Shown: positions 23,462 to 34,068 of the stretch, piece by piece
Position numbering within the stretch: position 1 is the stretch's first letter
Layout: each line of letters opens with the position of its first letter
Origin: Pisolithus tinctorius
Lineage: Eukaryota > Basidiomycota > Agaricomycetes > Boletales > Pisolithaceae
Direction: 5' to 3'
Assembly: GCA_024663395.1 (NCBI GenBank)
Contig: JANFAH010000020.1
Span: 62,001 to 126,000, forward strand
Length of the DNA: 64,000 nucleotides
Position numbers and translations under genes: made by a program
The notes under the pieces: generated by a model
The model's input: the letters and a program-made list of their open reading frames with translations, nothing else
The model's database searches: none
What the model was told of the DNA's origin: nothing

Positions 23462-23823
23462 CAGTGGCTCACAAAATTGTCCCAATGTTTGCATGTTTTT
23501 CATTAATCATGGTGTAGTGAGTTAACTATCATCATTGAGTCCAAGGTGTTGGTGGATGGATCAAAGCAGCTGGTCATGGCTCTCTGATGAGCCATATTAC
23601 ATAATATTTGAATCGAAACTGATGACAGAATACCCAAATGAAAATGAGAGCTCATTGGGACAATTATGTAACTTTGTGATATGCTGGGGATGTAGTCCTT
23701 GGGAACACATATAAGACATGGTGAGATGCTCACCAATGCTTACATAATGTATCACATGGTCTACTGAATGATTTGTCAGCAAACAAACAATGCCAAACAG
23801 TGATTTTGCACCACTAAGCCTCC

Positions 23824-24099
23824 TTGCTGTACACAAGTCAAGAAATCACCATTCTGGCTCATCAGGGACATTTTCTCAGGGAAAACTCAGCAAATGCTGG
23901 TGTACACTATAATATAATCAATAGAGTATGCCATCAGCACCATTGGTCTCTTCAGAAACCTGCTGGAAGTCATCTCCTGCACTGTTTCCCCATCAATGCC
24001 CCATGTGTCCTGGAACTAATCAGTAGTGTGAAAGCTGAGAATGGTGTGGAGGTCCAATCCAACATTCATCCTATCATCAACAAACCAATCACCCATTAA
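23824..24099 (+). pseudogene. Tc1-like transposase N-terminal fragment, left arm
   Basis: 91 codons with the helix-turn-helix order of Tc1 transposases: EITILAHQGHFLRENSAN, VHYNIINRVCHQHHW, then LELISSVKAENGVEVQ and NKPITH. The DDE core is absent. The mirror copy is at 24399-24674. Confidence 0.72.
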
Positions 24100-24398
24100 C
24101 TAGTGCATTTCTTTGAAGGGGAGACTGGTATGGAGGTCAGGGTGAAGCTAAACCCTCTTGCACTCCAGGTACCATGGGAGAGATATGCTGCTGAGCTACC
24201 AGGTTGCACATTCCTGGCCTTCTATCTGGCACTGGATATTTCCTCTAGTCTTATATGACCAAATAACTCCTTCCCAGTGATCCCCAGTTCAGCTCAGAGT
24301 ACAGTCTGGCCAACCCTCCCATGATACTGGGGGTGCCCAGGAGGGTTGTGCTTCACCAGAGCCTTCAGGCAGGCTGTTCTTCAGCTGTGATGTAGTAG

Positions 24399-24674
24399 TT
24401 AGTGGGTGATTGGTTTGTTTATGATAGGATGAATGCCAGATTGGACCTCCACATCATTCTCAGCTCTCACACTACTGATTAGTTCCAGGACACATGGGGC
24501 ATTGGTGTGGAAACAGTGCAGGAGATGACTTCCAGCAGGTTTCTGAAGAGACCAATGGTGCTGATGGCATATTCTATTGATTATATTATAGTGTACACCA
24601 GCATTTGCTGAGTTTTCCCTGAGAAAATGTCCCTGATGAGCCAGAATGGTGATTTCTTGACTTGTGTACAGCAA
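24399..24674 (-). pseudogene. Tc1-like transposase N-terminal fragment, right arm
   Basis: Inverted copy of 23824-24099 with a handful of amino-acid changes. Both fragments point inward, so the element is two transposon 5' ends joined head to head. Confidence 0.72.
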
Positions 24675-25036
24675 GGAGGCTTAGTGGTGCAAAATCACTG
24701 TTTGGCATTGTTTGTTTGCTGACAAATCATTCAGTAGACCATGTGATACATTATGTAAGCATTGGTGAGCATCTCACCATGTCTTATATGTGTTCCCAAG
24801 GACTACATCCCCAGCATATCACAAAGTTACATAATTGTCCCAATGAGCTCTCATTTTCATTTGGGTATTCTGTCATCAGTTTCGATTCAAATATTATGTA
24901 ATATGGCTCATCAGAGAGCCATGACCAGCTGCTTTGATCCATCCACCAACACCTTGGACTCAATGATGATAGTTAACTCACTACACCATGATTAATGAAA
25001 AACATGCAAACATTGGGACAATTTTGTGAGCCACTG

Positions 25037-26487
25037 TATATCCACACCGGTAAGATCACAAGAGGTACAGACAACCGTCTCTATCTTGCAGACAGAAGCC
25101 GAATTCCACACTTCCCCGAGTGTAACTCACTGAGAGAGGCTGTTGACTGCATCATGGCTGACAGAGACCAGGCCAGTGCACGCGCTGCAACTCCTGCTGC
25201 TCCATGCAAGGCACCACTAACCTCTTCTGTGTTACTCATCCTGAAGTTGACATGCAGTTGGAGATCCAGCCTTCTGCCTTCTTAAACACCATCCAAGATG
25301 TCAATGAACCTGTCGCAGACTTAGCCGACCCTGACTTCCAAGCATATGTTGCACAAGCTTGGGCTACCTACCAAGTGGATAAAGGTAACAAGGGAGCAGT
25401 CATTCCCTGCAGAAAGAAAGCCTGCTTCGATGGAGTTGAAATCACAGCTTGACCCATGGCACATCCTGCCAACCCTCCATGAGTCGACCCATGCGCAGCC
25501 ACTGTTGAAGAGGAAATCATTTCCCCTGGTGTTCAAAGTTTGTGTGCCACTTGCCAGGCATCTGAGCCCTCTACACCTGCACCAACATCCACTGCTACGA
25601 AACCATATGTTCCTCCAACTAGTCTGGCTCCAATGCCCATGCACAAGGATCCTGTTCCCGTGGCAATTGTTCTGTCACAGACACTGTACCCAGCAGCTTG
25701 CAATCAAAACCAGTATCATTACTCATTCCCTCTCGAAGATGAAGCCACACCCAAGCATATTGTGGAGCACATACTCGAAACCAGCATTGCCATGCCAGTC
25801 AAAGAATTATTTGCAGTAGCCCCAGAGTTTTGCAAACAGTTCAGAGACATCACCATGGCAAAACGTGTCACCACAAACAAGATTGAGGTAGTTCGTAGCA
25901 ATGATGAAGGAGTACAAGTGAATGAACTGACCAGCCGCGATCCTCAAAGAACTGCATGCAAATATGGAGACCGCATTATCCACGGTGACGACAGCTCCAT
26001 CATAGCTCACCACACTCTGCTGCTCTGCTGCATCAAAGCCAAGGTCCCTGGGACCGACGTCACAATCAACTGCATACTGGATTCCGGTTCAGAAATCATC
26101 GCCATGCCCAGGCATGTTTGGGAAAAGATCGGGCTCCCATTGCGCTGCGATCATCTCATGACTATGACATCTGCTAACATGTCTAAAGACACTACTGTAG
26201 GCATACTAGAGAACCTGAAACTCGACTTCGGCACCGGCCCAGTCATGCTCCAGGTTCAAGTAATTGAACATGCCAATTTCGACATGCTCCTCAGACGTCT
26301 GTTCATCTGCCTTATGAGTGCAGTAACAAACAATTATCCTGATGGCAGACAGTGGATCACCCTCCGAGACCCAAATGATGGCCGCAAATACACTCTGCCC
26401 ATGCACCCATGGCACGAGGGCTGTCCATGCTGTAAGTGTGGCAAGCACTGCCATAGTCACCAAAGTATAGTCGAATGGGGTTTTTGA
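25037..26487 (+). pseudogene. Gypsy B gag end and aspartic protease
   Basis: Continues gag (IHTGKITRGTDNRLYL) after the foldback insertion, changes frame near 25210, and passes stops at about 25450 and 25483. The protease region (26040-26300) has NCILDSGSEIIAMP, with the DSG catalytic triad of a retropepsin, and ILENLKLDFGTGPV further on. The last codons overlap the start of the next open frame at 26475, so protease and RT are in different frames, by design or by a shift. Confidence 0.82.
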
Positions 26488-28754
26488 ATATCAATGATCC
26501 ACCAAATGGTCAGGGAGAGCCTACTAAGACGTCCTGTTTCCTATTTAGCCACTGTTATCCGTTCCTCAGTCCTACAGTCTCATCACTAGCCTTCACTTCG
26601 ATGAACTTCTCTTCGCCTGTGGCAATTGTACTGTGGAACATACCCACCAGAATACCCTTGCCTGCTTTTGCTTTCCTCTCTTCCACTCAGACAATACTAA
26701 ACCCCTCTGCTATAGCCGCATTTGGCAGCATTTATCAACTAGACCCCACAGTTCACACTCTTGTTTATAAGCCAGTTGCCAAGAAGGTTCAGACAGTACC
26801 TGCCCTGATGGCAGAAGAATACTGCATTGTGCACAGCCTGCCTGATGACCCGCTCGCTGGTCTCCAACCACTTCCAACCCATCCACCAGACTTTGCTCCT
26901 GGCATCCACTTCACTGCTGAACGGGCTGTGGAACTTGACCTCGATCCTGCAGATTGGCTTTGGCCGGAGGAACTTAAACTTGTAACTTGGCTCATTTCGG
27001 TCCATGAGTCCACATTTGCCTGGGACATTACAGAGCGTGGACACCTAGATGAATGCTATTTTCTGCCAGTAAAGATTCCTACGATTCTGCACACACCTTG
27101 GGTCCAACGCAATATCCCTATCCCAAACGCAATACATGCCCAAGTCATAGACATGATCAAAGATCACATCAAGTCTGGCATGTATGAACCTTCTACAGCA
27201 GCTTACCACTCCTGCTGGTTCTGCGTAGTAAAGAAAGACAGAAAGTCTCTTCACCTTGTGCATGACTTACAGCCCCTGAATGCAGTGACCATCTGCGATG
27301 CGTCTGTTCTGCCCTTCATAGAACATCTTGCAGAATCCTTTGCTGGATATGCGGTGTATGCAATGATGGACCTCTACTCCAGGTATGACCAGCATGCACT
27401 CCACATCGATTCCCATGACCTCACCACCTTCGGTACCCCCCTTGGACCACATCAGCTTACTACTCTGCCACAAGGTCATGCGAATGCAGTACAGGTATAC
27501 CAGGGAGATACTGCATTTGTTCTCCAGGATGAGATCCCGCATCATACCCTGCCCTTCATAGATGACATCCCCATAAAATCCGAGACCACCTGCTATCAGC
27601 ATGCAGATGGCTCCTATGAGACTATCCCGGGGAATCCTGGGATTTGGAAATTTATCTGGAATCACTGTATAGTTGTTAACTGTATCCTTCAGCATTTGCA
27701 GAACATCAGAGCCACCGTCTTGGCAAAGAAGTTTGTGCTAGCCGCTCTGTCCACTGTGATCGTCGGCCACAAGTGCACCTTTGAAGGTCACATTCTGGAA
27801 GAGAGCAAAGTGCAGAAGATCTGTGACTGGCCCGAGTGCCACAACCTGACACAGGTTCACGGTTTCCTCGGTGTCTGCGGTGTGCTACGCATCTTCATCA
27901 AAGACTTTGCCAAGATCGTGTGGCCACTAGTTGCACTCATGTGGAAAGACGTACCATTCACATGGGACGAACCACAATGCACTGCCATGCAACGACTCAA
28001 GGACAAAATTGTAAAGTCCCCTGCACTCCAAAGAATTGACTACAAGTGCAGTCACAAAGTAATTCTAGCAGTCGACACCTCAGTCATTGCAGTTGGCTAT
28101 ATCCTCTACCAGCTCAGTGAAGATGGCAGGTGGTACCCAAGTCACTTCAGATCCATCACCCTCAATGAAGTAGAAAGCCGCTACTCCCAGGCCAAACTTG
28201 AGTTGTATGGTCTCTTCTGCATGTTGTGCATGGTACGCATATACATCTTCAGTCTCACTAACTTCACTGTGGAGGTAGATGCAAAGTATATTAAGGGCAT
28301 GATAAATAACCCAGATCTGCAGCCTAACACGATGATCAATTGGTGGATCGCTGGTGTCCTCCTCTTCTTGTTCAAACTCATGCACATCCCCATGGACAGG
28401 CATGCCAGCCCTGATGGCTTATCCCACCATCTGCGGTTGGAGCTCGACCTGCCCGAGGATGACGACCATGAGGATTGGCTAGACTGTTTTTACTCTTTCT
28501 CTACACAGGTTGTCAACGACCACCCACCTCCTATGTCACTTTCCAGTCAAGATCACCATTCCTTACCGCCACCCACTTATCATTGGGCGAGCCTCCTGCC
28601 ACCTGCATCCTTTTATTTCGCATTTGCTGTGACTGCTGATGCTAATAACCCTTCTGATACCCCTGATGACCCTGCCATCCCACGGTCCGTGAAAGCCCAG
28701 GCATGCGAAGTGAAGATAGAAATGATCCGCACATTCCTCATGACCTGCGAGTGA
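26475..28754 (+). CDS. Gypsy B reverse transcriptase and RNase H
   Basis: A 759-codon open frame. After a divergent N-terminal 180 residues comes an RT: MYEPSTAAYHSCWFCVVKK, LHLVHDLQPLN, MMDLYSRYDQ, TTLPQGHANA, and PFIDDIPIKS with the catalytic Asp pair in a FIDD box instead of YVDD. The thumb/connection follows: GHKCTFEGHI, VHGFLGVCGVLRIFIKDFA. RNase H begins at VILAVDTSVIAVGYIL and continues with RYSQAKLELYGL and VEVDAKYIKGM. It ends at TGA 28752, probably a mutated CGA, since the same frame goes on into the integrase. Most of the frame is intact despite the element's age. Confidence 0.9.
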   Translation: MGFLNINDPPNGQGEPTKTSCFLFSHCYPFLSPTVSSLAFTSMNFSSPVAIVLWNIPTRIPLPAFAFLSSTQTILNPSAIAAFGSIYQLDPTVHTLVYKPVAKKVQTVPALMAEEYCIVHSLPDDPLAGLQPLPTHPPDFAPGIHFTAERAVELDLDPADWLWPEELKLVTWLISVHESTFAWDITERGHLDECYFLPVKIPTILHTPWVQRNIPIPNAIHAQVIDMIKDHIKSGMYEPSTAAYHSCWFCVVKKDRKSLHLVHDLQPLNAVTICDASVLPFIEHLAESFAGYAVYAMMDLYSRYDQHALHIDSHDLTTFGTPLGPHQLTTLPQGHANAVQVYQGDTAFVLQDEIPHHTLPFIDDIPIKSETTCYQHADGSYETIPGNPGIWKFIWNHCIVVNCILQHLQNIRATVLAKKFVLAALSTVIVGHKCTFEGHILEESKVQKICDWPECHNLTQVHGFLGVCGVLRIFIKDFAKIVWPLVALMWKDVPFTWDEPQCTAMQRLKDKIVKSPALQRIDYKCSHKVILAVDTSVIAVGYILYQLSEDGRWYPSHFRSITLNEVESRYSQAKLELYGLFCMLCMVRIYIFSLTNFTVEVDAKYIKGMINNPDLQPNTMINWWIAGVLLFLFKLMHIPMDRHASPDGLSHHLRLELDLPEDDDHEDWLDCFYSFSTQVVNDHPPPMSLSSQDHHSLPPPTYHWASLLPPASFYFAFAVTADANNPSDTPDDPAIPRSVKAQACEVKIEMIRTFLMTCE

Positions 28755-30227
28755 CCTCCTGACCTTACTGATGCACAGTACTCATCCTTCTTCAATTTGG
28801 CTAGCCACTTCTTCCTCCTAGATGGAAATCTATGGCATAGAGAACCGCATGGACGGCACCAGCTAGTCGTCGATGAATCCAAGTGGTATCGTCTCATCAA
28901 AGAAGCGCATGATGACCTTGGACACAAGGGTGTCTTCATGGTCCGCATGCACCTTCTCCTTCGCTTCTGGTGGCCTCTTCTTGTCGAGGATGTGAAGTGG
29001 TATGTCTGCACTTGTCATGAATGCCAGATCCACCAGACGCAGAAGCTTCATATCCCCCCCACTGTACCCATGATAGGGGGCCTGTTTCATAAAGCTCACA
29101 TTGACACAATGCTAATGCCCAAAGCTGGCGGCTACCACTACATAGTACAGGCTTGATGCACACTCACCTCATACCCCGAATGGCGCATGTTGCATGCAGA
29201 AAATAGTACTGCGCTTGCGTCCTTTATCTTCGAAGACATTCTATGCTGCTGGGGTCCGCTCACCGAGATTGTCACTGACAATGGTCCCATGTTCATCCAA
29301 GCCTTAGATGCCCTAGCTGCACAATATCATATCTGTCACATCCATATCTCTCCTTACAACTCTCAGGCTAACAGTATTGTAGAGCATTGGCACTATGATG
29401 TTCACAAGGCTATCATGAAGCACTGCGAAAATGACGACCACTGCTGGCACACCATTGCACACTCCATGTTCTGGGCTGAGCGGGTCACCATCTTGAAATC
29501 CACAGGTTTATCCCCTTACTTCATGGTACACGGTGTCAAACTGCTGTTCCCATTTGACCTCACTGAAGCTACCTTCCTCTTACCCCTATCCCACGATGAT
29601 GCAACACCACTGACTACCACAGAACTGATTGCTTGGCATGCACGCTGGTTACAGAAGTGTCAGGACGACTTAGACCAGGTCTGCAACAATGTCCTCCATG
29701 CACACTTCCAGTCTATCCAGCAGTTCGAAGCTGCCTTTCGGCATTGCATTAAAGACCATAACTTCACTCCTGGCACCCTCGTGCTTGTTTGCAACTCCCG
29801 CATAGAGAAAGAACTGAACTGGAAGACAAAGCCGCGGTACACCAGTCCCATGGTCATCCTTTGTTGGACCACTGGGGGCTCGTACCTGCTGGCCGAGTTG
29901 GATGGCTCCATCTCCAAACTCTGTTTCACTGCATTCTGCTTACTTCCCTACCACCCACAGTCTCAGACCCATGCAACCATGACTTGCATTACTGGGTTGG
30001 ATGATGGAGAACTAGACTGCCTTCTTGAGGAAGCTGAGGCCCCACTGATGATGATGTGGAGGCTTTTTCCACAGACAGCTGACTATCCATCCTTTCCAGT
30101 ATCCACAGTTTGTCCATTGCACTATTCCCCCGTACCCTCTTCTCCCACGATACCCATACCTCTTTCCATGGCCTCGGCTGCCTCCCCGTGGCTTCTTCTA
30201 CTACACTCGTTCCTTCTCCCATGCTGA
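28755..30227 (+). pseudogene. Gypsy B integrase
   Basis: An HHCC zinc-binding region (EAHDDLGHKG ... CTCHECQIHQ) at about 28900-29040. Then HIDTMLMP (first Asp), EIVTDNGPMF (second Asp) and SIVEHWHYDVHK (Glu). The C-terminal SH3-like part reads FTPGTLVLVCNSRIEKEL. A TGA at 29155 after YIVQA fits CGA decay. No chromodomain follows. The open frame runs to 30227. Confidence 0.87.
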
Positions 30228-30242
30228 CTGGGGACAGTCAGC
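30223..30242 (+). repeat. Hairpin repeat copy 1 (8-bp stem, GGGA loop)
   Basis: GCTGACTG-GGGA-CAGTCAGC, followed by CATTCAAAGTCCCCTACAGG. A near-identical block occurs at 32345-32382 directly before the 3' LTR. The stem is perfect and the loop fits the GNRA consensus if transcribed. Confidence 0.75.
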
Positions 30243-30963
30243 ATTCAAAGTCCCCTACAGGGGTGACCAGCATACCACTTGATCCACCCGATATCAGACA
30301 TAGTTCGTTTCCTTTTATCTATTTTACCCCGGGTTTCATCCAGAGGCCTCTATTCCACCCCAGGTTTCGTCCAGTGATTCTACTGATAGCTAGTCCTTGC
30401 TCAAAAAACATAAAAACTGCTTACAAAAAGTCCAAAACCGTCCAGAAAAATAACAAAACACTGAATAAGTATATAGCCAAAACAATGTCTCTCCTATCTC
30501 TCTTACTAGTCTTGCTGATGCTGTCCTCGGCTGCTCTATACTGTGGATCCTCGCAACCACCCTGCGCATTTCTTCTTTGATCGCACAGTCAGTGTGCGCC
30601 CCCTTGATCTATTTTTCTTTCAATTCTCCTTCTGTCTCCTTACAATTGATACACAAAGACTGTCCCAGCTACCCAATAAACAGTCCCTTCACTTCCTCTT
30701 CAAGAATCCATCACATCCTACCATCAAGATCGTTTCACGAGGACTTACCATTGAGAGAAGTTGAAAGTTGCATGAAGAAGACAAGTCAGGTGGTACCCTG
30801 CGCATCATATCCTACTGTGGCCGCACTGTCCTGTGGAACATCTTCAAGCACTTCAAGTCATTCACAACTTCGCACAGAAGCAAGAAAAGCAGTATATTTA
30901 GCACAGTATGTGCTGACATGTGGATAGGACAATGCAACGAATCTGAACTAGATACAAACATTC
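30243..30963 (+). other. Gypsy B tail with an unassigned sense ORF
   Basis: After the integrase, a frame from 30543 (GTG; no ATG seen) to 30998 is open except for one TGA at 30762. It reads FFDRTVSVRPLDLFFFQFSF and later SGGTLRIISYCGRTVLW. No domain recognised. It overlaps the 3' end of the antisense gene. 30243-30540 appears non-coding. Confidence 0.4.
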
Positions 30964-32071
30964 CTAGTCCACCCCAATCTTCTCCAGAGCTTCGGTGAGT
31001 TGATCAATGCACACCTGCAGGTGAAGGTATGTGGCCTGCGACTCCACAGCCTCGGCACGAAGCAGCCTCAGCGACTGTGAGAGGTCAGCCGTGACCCTGG
31101 CATTGAGCCGACTGTGCACAGGTGCCTTCCCCTTCATGCGTGTGTGGCTCTTGACCACTTCCACCTCGTCATCGTCATCAACAGTCCTCTTGGAAGGGCT
31201 GGCCTTTGCAGTCTTCGAAGCTTGGGCTGCAGACCGTTAATTCCACACCTCCTGAGATGGAGACACTACTTACCAACCAATGCGCCTGCCTGCGCTCTCT
31301 TCCCTGCAGCCTTTGTCAACTTCTTGCACCTTTGCTTCATCTGCATGCAGCCATTGCATGTGCAGCCAGCAGGACCCGTGCACGCAGTGTTCCTGACCAG
31401 GCAATGTGTGCAGGGCACCTTGTGGAGAATTGAACTGGGTGGGACATTGATCTTCGGCTCACCCTCATCCTCGCTCTCAGCAATAGTCTGCCACAATCGC
31501 TTGAGGCTCCAGTGTCAGCCATTATCACACCACCATACAACCCATGCACTCACCTTTCGAACCAGCCAGGCTACAACCTCGACATGTGACATCTTCTCTG
31601 TCACCACTGGCACCACGACACTCACACCTTGCTCACCGACAGCCTGCACAGCCTCCTCGCCCATCTGCACATCCTCGTCAGCCTTTCTGCATGCAATCTC
31701 CTCGGCCACCCACCTCTTGTAGGCCTCATCGGCCTCTGCAATAGTGGGTCCATCTGCTGCGTCTATCTTGGTGTTGATGCCCAGTTCTTGCCCGCACTTG
31801 ACAATGGGGTACACCTCCCCCTAGAAGACAGTCAATACCACGGGTCTCAGATGGCTTGCCCACTTACTGTTCTCTCCTCCTATCGGCACATCCACATGAC
31901 CTTCTCCTCCCAAAGCTCCTCCTTGTCATCTGGGAGGCACCTCGCCTCAGCGACCAGAGCTGCGGAGGCAATGATGAACTTCACCTTTAAAGCAGTCTTC
32001 TCTGCTTTGATCGGGTTGGGGGTGGCTGCGCATACGAGCTGGGACAGATGGGGGGCATGGTTGGCAGACAT
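30964..32071 (-). CDS. Antisense spliced gene for a Zn(II)2Cys6-type protein inside gypsy element B
   Basis: Read on the minus strand, exons about 32071-31866, 31820-31554, 31499-31274 and 31226-30964, joined by GT-AG introns (GTAAGT, GTGAGT, GTAAGT donors) with compatible phases; about 320 aa. Start ATG 32071 gives MSANHAPHLSQLVCAA. Exon 3 encodes CTHCLVRNTAC-x7-CNGCMQMKQRC (31326-31412), spacing C-x2-C-x6-C-x7-C-x2-C-x6-C, the fungal binuclear zinc cluster. Exon 4 has an acidic/basic stretch (TVDDDDEVEVVKS) and a leucine-rich helix (SLRLLRAEAVES ... IDQLTEALEKIG), a likely coiled coil. One TAG (31880-31882) interrupts the end of exon 1 unless an earlier donor is used. It lies wholly between integrase and 3' LTR, opposite to gag-pol. 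A DNA-binding or regulatory role is inference from the zinc cluster. Confidence 0.75.
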
Positions 32072-32344
32072 GGTGAGAGTATTAGATGCAATGGATGGAG
32101 GGGTGGAAAGAATCAAGTCGATGCGAAGGTTTGAGCTGCACACTAACAATTATATGCTTAGCAGCCATGAGGCGCTTATGTCATTGGTCCAGATGCCTAT
32201 TCGCAGCATTCAACAGTCTCCTCACGTTCCTCGGCTCCACGCTCGCTTCGCTTCTACGTGGAATCATCCGGTGTTCTCAAACCCTCAGCACCACACCATT
32301 GCCATCACCATGTGGCAAGCTATTTATGTCCTCCACGTCACGTG

Positions 32345-32382
32345 GCTGACTGGGGACAGTCAGCATCTAAGTCCCCTGCAGG
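32345..32382 (+). repeat. Hairpin repeat copy 2, abutting the 3' LTR
   Basis: GCTGACTG-GGGA-CAGTCAGC (32345-32364), then CATCTAAGTCCCCTGCAGG up to the LTR at 32383. It occupies the place of the polypurine tract region. Copy 1 is at 30223. Confidence 0.75.
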
Positions 32383-33037
32383 TGTGAGGAATCCACATTC
32401 CCTGGACGCATGAGCCCCTGTTATTAACCATTCTGTGACTACTGTTACGTCCGCTCCCCTCTCATGTTCACCATTGTTCATGTGCTACCTTCCCACGCCC
32501 TCGCTCTCTCTCACGCAATGCTATACCTGCAGCTGCTGTGCTCCGGTCACTTCTTTTCCCTCGGACTTTTTCTGTTACCACGGTCTCTGTTCCCTGGTTG
32601 TTAGTAGTATACCCTCAGCCTCTGTTCAGCCTGTCTTGTTTGTATGCACTGTCGCACAGCTTTCTTTTACCGGTATCTTGTCTTACTTAGGTTCTGGGTT
32701 TGCCCGGACTATAAAGCCTTGTACTTAGGTACAGAATGATACCTTTTGGCACTCAGGAGGTCACCACGAGTTTCTTTTCCACTTTGTCTACACCGCACAT
32801 CTTGCATTCCGCCATGCTTGAACTACATATACCGCTTGCACTGCTTGCATCACCAGTACTATTCTGTGGACCACACTGCGCATGTCACTAAACACTACTG
32901 CTACAAAGCGCTGGGTCTCACCTCCTAGTCTCGACAGTCCAGAATCCCTTGGGACGAACATTTCATTCCCTTCATTTTTATTGTTGTTATCTAAGCCATT
33001 TAGCTCGTATTATACAGCTACTTGGACTTTTCCTACA
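32383..33037 (+). repeat. 3' LTR of gypsy element B
   Basis: Partner of 21418-22063. Flanked on the right by CCAG. Confidence 0.92.
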
Positions 33038-33627
33038 CCAGACCAGGTGGACCATTCTCTGAGGGGTCATGTGACTACCTTTGGACTTCTCCCTGGCAGT
33101 GCATGGTCAGGTACTCTGCAGCACATGCACCACATGGTCCAGCACCTGGACTGTTTCCTTTTTTGGATGTTCTATGTTACCTGCTCATATGTCCTCCATC
33201 TACCCTTCATTTGTCATCTGGGAAGTTTTACTTGAAAATATATGAGTCTCTGTATGTCAGTTCCGATTCCAGTTACTGTACCTCCGTAGTAGAATAAAAG
33301 CATGTATCATACTCTGCCATCCCTTAGTACAAATATCAACTTAGTTCCTACTCCCTCTGTCTCTGTCTTCTGCCTGTCAGAGTTACCTCTGACATTCTGT
33401 CTATACTCTCCCTCTGAAATATGAGGGCTGAGATCATGCAAGGGGGTAGTGCACAAGCTAAACCTGATGCCCTCACTCTGCTCTGCCTTTGTCTTGGCAG
33501 ACTTCGTTCCTGCCAACACTCCACTAGTTGGAGTTCTGCTTCCCTGTGTTGGACTTGCTTCTGAACCACTCTCTAGACCTTGTTTAGTGTCAGAGTTGGT
33601 CGGAGTAGGCCTGGACTTGACATCACC

Positions 33628-34013
33628 ATTGCATGCAGGAAAATTGCCAGCTGCTCTTCTAATGTGACAATCTTTGAATCTTGGAGATCCCCTTCTTGAA
33701 GGATGGATATGAGCCTGAGGAAGATACATTTGTGAATGCTGAGCTCAGTTGTGATCCACTTGGGGTGCCCATTAAGCAACTCATTTAGCCAGCCCTGTCC
33801 TGAAAGAGCAGACATATGGTAAGGATCTAGGGTAGTGCCTTGAAGTGTTGTGACTGCAGCCTGGTATAGACCAAGTGTAGCAGTGACCACTGCATAGTTC
33901 TGAATCTGCTGCATGACTAGCACCCTCTGAGCAATATCAGATGTGGCATCAGAATCTTCATCCTCATCTAAATTGTTCTCATCCCTCACAGTGATGGGGT
34001 GATTATTGACCAT
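33628..34013 (-). pseudogene. Harbinger DDE transposase, N-terminal part
   Basis: Starts with ATG at 34013 (MVNNHPITVRDENN). It contains YHMSALSGQGWLNELLNGHP and VTLEEQLAIFLHAMV, typical of the region before the DDE core in basidiomycete Harbinger transposases. It ends exactly at the TCACC duplication of solo LTR copy 2; the continuation is at 21259 and below. The two halves join in frame at this point. Confidence 0.87.
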
Positions 34014-34068
34014 AGTGATAGTCTCAATGGTGTAGTGGCATATGAGGCTGATTGCCATGTGACCACAG

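Larger units (their letters stand above)
23462..25036. mobile_element. Foldback element built from two Tc1/mariner-type ends
   Basis: Ends CAGTGGCTCAC and GTGAGCCACTG, flanked by TA on both sides (23460-23461 and 25037-25038), the Tc1/mariner duplication. The arms 23462-24105 and about 24393-25036 are inverted repeats of about 640 bp with a spacer of about 290 bp. The outer 370 bp of the arms look identical; differences increase inward. It is CpG-poor although its host gypsy element is not. Confidence 0.9.
21418..33037 (+). mobile_element. Ty3/gypsy retrotransposon with antisense gene (element B)
   Basis: LTRs at 21418-22063 and 32383-33037 run TGTGAGGAATC to TTTTCCTACA. The flank CCAG is duplicated (21414-21417 and 33038-33041). 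Order: 5' LTR, primer binding site, gag (split by a foldback element), protease, RT with FIDD, RNase H, integrase, a sense ORF of unknown function, an antisense spliced gene, 3' LTR. Without the foldback it is about 10 kb, long for a gypsy element. No chromodomain is seen at the integrase end. It is partly CpG-decayed, with TGA codons where CGA is likely. Confidence 0.92.
21265..33622 (+). mobile_element. Solo LTR, family X, copy 2, split by the gypsy element
   Basis: Pieces 21265-21417 and 33042-33622. Starts TGTCATGAC, ends TTGACA, flanked by TCACC (21260-21264 and 33623-33627). After subtracting the gypsy insertion and its duplicated CCAG the length is 734 bp, identical to copy 1. It disrupts the Harbinger transposase gene. 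It retains more CpG than copy 1. Confidence 0.88.

Noticed and set aside
23824..24674. Two functional Tc1 transposase genes
   Set aside because: Only the DNA-binding N-terminus is present in each arm; the DDE region is absent.
30486..30580. Signal-peptide-like sequence (MSLLSLLLVLLMLSSAALYC) suggesting an envelope gene in gypsy B
   Set aside because: The open frame ends about a dozen codons after the hydrophobic stretch and nothing envelope-like follows.
17775..33622. Long inverted repeat between 17.8-18.5 kb and 21.3/33.0-33.6 kb as terminal repeats of one huge transposon
   Set aside because: Each copy has its own different 5-bp duplication and TG...CA ends, so they are independent solo LTRs; the true Harbinger ends are the GGGCCC repeats with TAA.
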